Positions 5,597-8,044 of a stretch of DNA of 8,044 bases are shown here, piece after piece; the first letter of the stretch is position 1, and every line of letters starts with the position of its first letter. Made by a program: the position numbers and the translations under genes. Under the pieces are notes generated by a model. The model made no database searches, was not told the DNA's origin, and worked only from the letters and a program-made list of their open reading frames with translations. Where the stretch lies: positions 1-8,044 of the forward strand of contig VXON01000026.1 in NCBI GenBank assembly GCA_009840065.1. Direction: 5' to 3'. This DNA comes from Cenarchaeum sp. SB0662_bin_33. GTDB lineage: Archaea > Thermoproteota > Nitrososphaeria > Nitrososphaerales > Nitrosopumilaceae.

Positions 5597-6066
5597 AGAT
5601 TGGCATAATCATATTAGGAGTAATCGTGATATTGTCCGCCGCAATAGGACTGAACCAGTATTTAGTGGATCAGACCCGCCAGCAGGGATTTATCTTTGGA
5701 AATGAACTACAACGTATACAACAAGATGTTAGGGACCTGCAGACCAAATTCTATGCAGATATAGATATATGGGAAGAGGAGGAGATCAGCCGCACACAGC
5801 TACATGAGAGGCTGCAGTCCCATGTGGATGAATTTAATGACATACTATTACGATATGATGCACTGGAGCCTCCGGATGGTTTTGCAGGAGCAGTGGAACT
5901 GTTCCGCCTCTCCTCACTGGCGCAGTTGGAGAGTGATGAGCAGTACATATTATGGATCACGGCGTATGATGAGAGTGCAAAGACACGCTCTGACTTGCAG
6001 TTAAAAGAGTCGTTTGATTTGGAGATGGCGGCTCTGGCCGAGTATAACCAAGCAAAGGGACCATAA
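5593..6066 (+). CDS. Single-pass membrane-anchored protein with helical extracellular domain, unknown function
   Basis: This is a 157-residue protein starting at TTG 5593, inside the TTGA overlap with the upstream stop codon, which indicates translational coupling. Residues about 3-20 (IGIIILGVIVILSAAIGL) are a hydrophobic helix with little positive charge before it beyond K2, consistent with an N-terminal anchor. The rest is strongly acidic and helical (GNELQRIQQDVRDLQTKF, then IWEEEEISRTQLHERLQ, then HVDEFNDILLRYDAL), which suggests a coiled-coil or helical bundle outside the membrane. There are no cysteines and no catalytic motif. It is conceivably a sensor-like or scaffold domain, but nothing identifies it. 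CCATAA/TTATGG at its end (6061-6074) is a short near-palindrome. Confidence 0.7.
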   Translation: MKIGIIILGVIVILSAAIGLNQYLVDQTRQQGFIFGNELQRIQQDVRDLQTKFYADIDIWEEEEISRTQLHERLQSHVDEFNDILLRYDALEPPDGFAGAVELFRLSSLAQLESDEQYILWITAYDESAKTRSDLQLKESFDLEMAALAEYNQAKGP

Positions 6067-6292
6067 AATTATGGGGTTTCTGGATTTGATGTGGCTTTGT
6101 GCACATTACATATCGGACAGTAGGTATGCATCTAGTGTGATATGTCTGCGTCTGTGAGTATTTGGTGTTGTATAAAAACTGCATTCACTATGCGTCTACA
6201 AATTGTCTCACATATTATATTTAAAGAATACAACATGTTTTGGCCAGATGCCCAGACATCTACCTTTTAGGAGTAATTAATCGTCATGTGTA

Positions 6293-6317
6293 TTTTTTTG
6301 CTGTATGAACGTTTTTT
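6293..6317 (+). terminator. Tandem T-tracts (T7 and T6)
   Basis: Seven T at 6293-6299 and six T at 6312-6317 are typical archaeal termination signals, which need no hairpin. They lie about 230 bp after the stop codon of the membrane-anchored protein and about 130 bp before the dehydrogenase, and would insulate the two. Confidence 0.35.
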
Positions 6318-6412
6318 GTTGGTGAATATCAGGGATGGAATTTACATGATGATATATGCAAAAAACATTAGTGTGATGTGCATGTATCAAAGTGCAGGCA
6401 GGGGAACCAAGG

Positions 6413-6419
6413 TATAATA
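6413..6419 (+). promoter_or_regulatory. TATA box for the Fe-ADH gene
   Basis: TATAATA is centred about 28 nt before ATG 6444. The other in-frame starts (ATG 6423 and ATG 6432) are only 7-16 nt away, so the promoter favours ATG 6444 for a leaderless transcript. Confidence 0.5.
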
Positions 6420-6443
6420 GTAATGTGTAATATGGCCGATGTA

Positions 6444-7388
6444 ATGAATACCGTAAGAATTCCCAAGATTATTAATTTTGGCGAGGATGCTCTAGGCAAT
6501 GCGACATATCCTGACAATGCATTGATTGTAACAACAGCCCCGCCCCCGCTATCGGACAAGTGGATTAAAAAGATGGGTATTAAAAATTACATGTTATACG
6601 ACAAGGTCACGCCGGAACCATCCATAGACGATGTCAACCAAGTCATTAATGAATACAAGGACAAGAACCCATCAGTACTAATAGGTCTGGGCGGAGGTAG
6701 TTCGATGGATGTTGTAAAGTATGCCGCTCCGGAGATGAAAAAGTCAAAGATTCTGATTCCCACAACATTTGGCACGGGAGCCGAGATGACCACATACTGT
6801 GTACTAAAGTTTGATGGAAAGAAGAAGCTGCTGCGGGAAGACAGATTCCTAGCAGACATGGCGGTAGTAGATTCGTACTTTATGGATGGGACCCCAAAAC
6901 AGATAGTAAACAACTCTGTCTGTGATGCGCTAGCGCAGTCATCAGAAGGCCATGACAGCAAGCTGGGAAATGAGCTGACCAGAATGTTCTGCAAGGAGGC
7001 ATTCGATAGGCTTTATGATGCCATAATGAATGACAGGCCTCAGGATTATCCATACGGCTCGATGCTGTCAGGTATTGGATTTGGCAACTGCTCAACTACC
7101 CTAGGACATGCACTCTCGTATGTGTTCTCCAATGAGGGGGTGCCACATGGATACTCGCTATCCTCATGTACTACTGTGGCGCATAAATTCAACAACTCTC
7201 CATTCTATGAAAGATTCAAGGAATGTATGGTAAAGTTGGGCTTTGAGAGGATGGAATTAAAAGCAGATGTTGCAGAAGCCGCCGCAGTTGTAATGACCGA
7301 CAGGGGGCATTTGGACCCCAATCCCAAACCCGTTACAGAGCAGGATGTAATCCAGTGTCTAAACGACATAAAGGCATACGACCTCTGA
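6444..7388 (+). CDS. Iron-containing-family alcohol dehydrogenase, likely malonic/succinic semialdehyde reductase
   Basis: This is 314 residues from ATG 6444 (MNTVRIPKIINFGEDAL); ATG 6432 or 6423 would add four or seven residues, but the TATA box at 6413-6419 supports 6444. Family features are the nucleotide-binding GLGGGSSMDV (81-90), PTTFGTGAEMT (106-116), the metal-site region CDALAQSSEGHDS (160-172), GHALSY (221-226) and VPHGYSLS (233-240). Candidate metal ligands are D161, H222 and H235. The position that usually holds a fourth ligand (the second residue of DxxxH) is Q165. The protein is shorter than the usual ~380 residues of the family. From recollection it strongly resembles the Nitrosopumilus enzyme (Nmar_1110) shown to reduce malonic semialdehyde to 3-hydroxypropionate in the 3-hydroxypropionate/4-hydroxybutyrate cycle; that role is inferred here. 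A T5 tract follows the stop codon (7393-7397). Confidence 0.88.
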   Translation: MNTVRIPKIINFGEDALGNATYPDNALIVTTAPPPLSDKWIKKMGIKNYMLYDKVTPEPSIDDVNQVINEYKDKNPSVLIGLGGGSSMDVVKYAAPEMKKSKILIPTTFGTGAEMTTYCVLKFDGKKKLLREDRFLADMAVVDSYFMDGTPKQIVNNSVCDALAQSSEGHDSKLGNELTRMFCKEAFDRLYDAIMNDRPQDYPYGSMLSGIGFGNCSTTLGHALSYVFSNEGVPHGYSLSSCTTVAHKFNNSPFYERFKECMVKLGFERMELKADVAEAAAVVMTDRGHLDPNPKPVTEQDVIQCLNDIKAYDL

Positions 7389-7432
7389 GATATTTTTCAT
7401 ACTATGTAAGGCGCAACTGTAGCGCTATACAT

Positions 7433-7606
7433 CTACTGTCCCCAGTCTTCGCCTATGGTCTCGGCAACTTTTAATGACAGTGTTCCATCAGAGTTTTGGA
7501 GCTCATAGCTCTGCCCGCAGTCCGGACACGAGACAATCTCCCCCTGCATAGAGTCAACAGGGATGGGCAGAACCGCATCACATTCAAGACATAACAGGGA
7601 TGCCAT
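7433..7606 (-). CDS. lysW: LysW-like amino-group carrier protein with a C-terminal Gln
   Basis: This is a complete 57-residue ORF, ATG 7606 to TAG 7433. It matches the LysW/ArgW carrier family in length and layout: C6/C9 (CLEC) and C27/C30 (CPDC) for a zinc site, GEIVSCPDCG, YEL, then an acidic tail ending GEDWGQ. In characterised LysW proteins the tail ends EDWGE, and the side-chain carboxylate of the last Glu is joined to alpha-aminoadipate (or glutamate in ArgW) by LysX/ArgX, which protects the amino group during lysine or arginine synthesis. Here the final codon is CAG, so the acceptor carboxylate is an amide. It may be a paralogue, a protein needing deamidation, or a sequence error. It stands alone, convergent with the dehydrogenase, without lysX, lysZ or lysY nearby. 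A TATA box (7628-7635) centred 25 nt upstream fixes the start. Confidence 0.85.
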   Translation of the reverse strand: MASLLCLECDAVLPIPVDSMQGEIVSCPDCGQSYELQNSDGTLSLKVAETIGEDWGQ

Positions 7607-7627
7607 AAATGTGAGCTTTTACATTCC

Positions 7628-7635
7628 CTTATAAT
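7628..7635 (-). promoter_or_regulatory. TATA box of the LysW-like gene
   Basis: ATTATAAG on the minus strand is centred about 25 nt before ATG 7606, so the transcript is probably leaderless. The end of the insertion sequence lies only about 10-15 bp further upstream, so the element may have replaced the normal upstream activation region. Confidence 0.55.
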
Positions 7636-7640
7636 TGTTC

Positions 7641-8044
7641 TATTAAGGCAGGGGTTGGTGCGTAATTCTCCACTATCCATCAAGACCAGCCCTGCCAAGT
7701 TTTTAGCAGAGACTTGTGCGCAAGTTCCACTGGCAGTATCTTACACCGCCTCCGGCGGGGCTCCATACGAGGGTATCGGTATGCCTAGGCGGTTGGCCCA
7801 CCGGAACCGGTTGAGTGCCATTATGTTCCAGAATATGGCCCCCCTTGGCGAACTGCTTTCTGTTGTCGTCACCGACGAACCTGCAGTATATTTGGTGCCC
7901 CTGAGTCTCTTCGGCTCCGAATATTCCTTCTATTATATCGCTTAGAGCGTATTTATTTGGGTTGAACAGCATGGCCGCCTTTCTTCTGCTGGGCTTGGAA
8001 CGATTGATGGTATCCTTCCTCTGCTTGCTGTTGGGTATCATTCC
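7641..8044 (-). mobile_element. Distal end of an insertion sequence (DDE transposase type), running off the window
   Basis: The region holds the C-terminal coding part of a transposase and about 100 bp of non-coding tail reaching towards the LysW-like promoter. The tail contains an imperfect inverted pair, GGCAGGGGTTGG (7647-7658) and CCAGCCCTGCC (7686-7696), and a nested stem (CTGCCA 7692-7697 with TGGCAG 7731-7736, and ACTTG 7712-7716 with CAAGT 7721-7725). The element's outer end is probably near 7641-7647, but the other end and any target duplication lie outside the window, so the boundary is a guess. Confidence 0.5.
7741..8044 (-). pseudogene. DDE transposase (IS4/IS5-like), C-terminal part, frameshifted and cut by the window edge
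   Basis: Reading from the window edge, the protein includes SKPSRRKAAMLFNPNKYALS and then DIIEGIFGAEETQGHQIYCR. This is the C-terminal region of DDE transposases of the IS4/IS5 type, and the Glu in IEGIFG is the probable third catalytic acid. After QFAKG the frame changes at a run of six G (7839-7844). The open frame reads GGHILEHNG with no similarity, but the shifted frame reads AIFWNIMALNRFRWANRLGI, the expected NxxxLNR.RWANRL ending, and stops at TAA 7741-7743. Removing one G restores the protein. It is either an inactivated copy, a homopolymer sequencing error or a frameshift site. The Met at 8041 is internal, and the N-terminal and central domains are beyond the window. Confidence 0.7.

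Larger units (their letters stand above)
6067..6443 (+). other. 377-bp stretch without a recognisable gene
   Basis: No convincing ORF is seen; the longest plus-strand candidate is only about 27 codons (6190-6273). The region holds two plus-strand TATA-like elements (TATAAAA at 6171-6177 and ATTATATTTAAA around 6214-6225), a T7 tract (6293-6299) and a T6 tract (6312-6317). A short noncoding transcript from about 6200-6243 to 6299 is possible. The T-tracts could also end the 5098-6066 genes. An imperfect inverted pair ACATATC/GATATGT lies at 6108-6145. The last ~30 bp contain the TATA box of the dehydrogenase gene. Confidence 0.4.

Noticed and set aside
6346..6379. C-box-like ATGATGA and a GTGATGT further on, suggestive of an archaeal C/D box guide RNA
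   Set aside because: No CTGA D or D' box is found at the required spacing.
7405..7430. GCGC-based hairpin between the dehydrogenase and the LysW-like gene
   Set aside because: The stem is only about four base pairs, so it is not distinguishable from chance. The T5 tract after the dehydrogenase is the better termination signal.
7655..7945. 96-codon plus-strand ORF at the right edge
   Set aside because: It is antisense to the transposase coding region, whose minus-strand reading has clear family similarity.

Overview
The window looks like chromosomal DNA of an ammonia-oxidising archaeon (Nitrososphaerota/Thaumarchaeota, group I.1a-like). Three things point there. An iron-containing alcohol dehydrogenase resembles the Nitrosopumilus malonic semialdehyde reductase of the 3-hydroxypropionate/4-hydroxybutyrate carbon-fixation cycle. 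There is a stand-alone LysW-type carrier protein. Almost every gene has an archaeal TATA-like box centred about 25-28 nt before its start codon and no Shine-Dalgarno sequence, which indicates leaderless transcripts. Base composition judged by eye is intermediate, more GC-rich than typical open-ocean Nitrosopumilus, so a symbiont or sediment/soil-type relative is possible; this cannot be settled from the sequence alone.

Layout. Positions 90-1009 (minus) hold a secreted protein of unknown function that appears split by a frameshift into a 95-codon signal-bearing part and a 214-codon part. Positions 1010-1212 form a divergent promoter region with two related promoter/leader segments and a 9-bp inverted repeat. 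A short helix-turn-helix ORF (1213-1443, plus) is the N-terminal remnant of an IS630-like transposase. Positions 1528-3861 (minus) carry an inorganic pyrophosphatase followed by an M3-family oligoendopeptidase. A small unknown protein (4019-4345, plus) converges on, and overlaps by 12 bp, a PAP2-family membrane phosphatase (4334-5023, minus). From a palindromic divergent promoter, three small plus-strand genes follow: a 59-residue CxxC/CxxC zinc protein (5098-5277), an unknown soluble protein (5312-5596), and a membrane-anchored protein that overlaps the previous stop codon (5593-6066). About 380 bp without a gene contain orphan TATA-like elements and T-tracts. The Fe-ADH (6444-7388, plus) converges on the LysW-like gene (7433-7606, minus). 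The right edge (about 7641-8044) is the distal end of an insertion sequence with a DDE transposase whose frame is broken at a run of six G.

How the genes fit together. Pyrophosphatase, peptidase and dehydrogenase are housekeeping or central-carbon functions, the dehydrogenase probably in autotrophic CO2 fixation. LysW-type proteins carry lysine or arginine intermediates, but this copy ends in Gln instead of the usual acceptor Glu. The remaining small genes are not recognised. The accessory character is confined to the two transposon remnants and the frameshifted secreted gene. I see no CRISPR array, rRNA, tRNA or obvious defence system. The oddest single item is the LysW-like protein with a C-terminal Gln.
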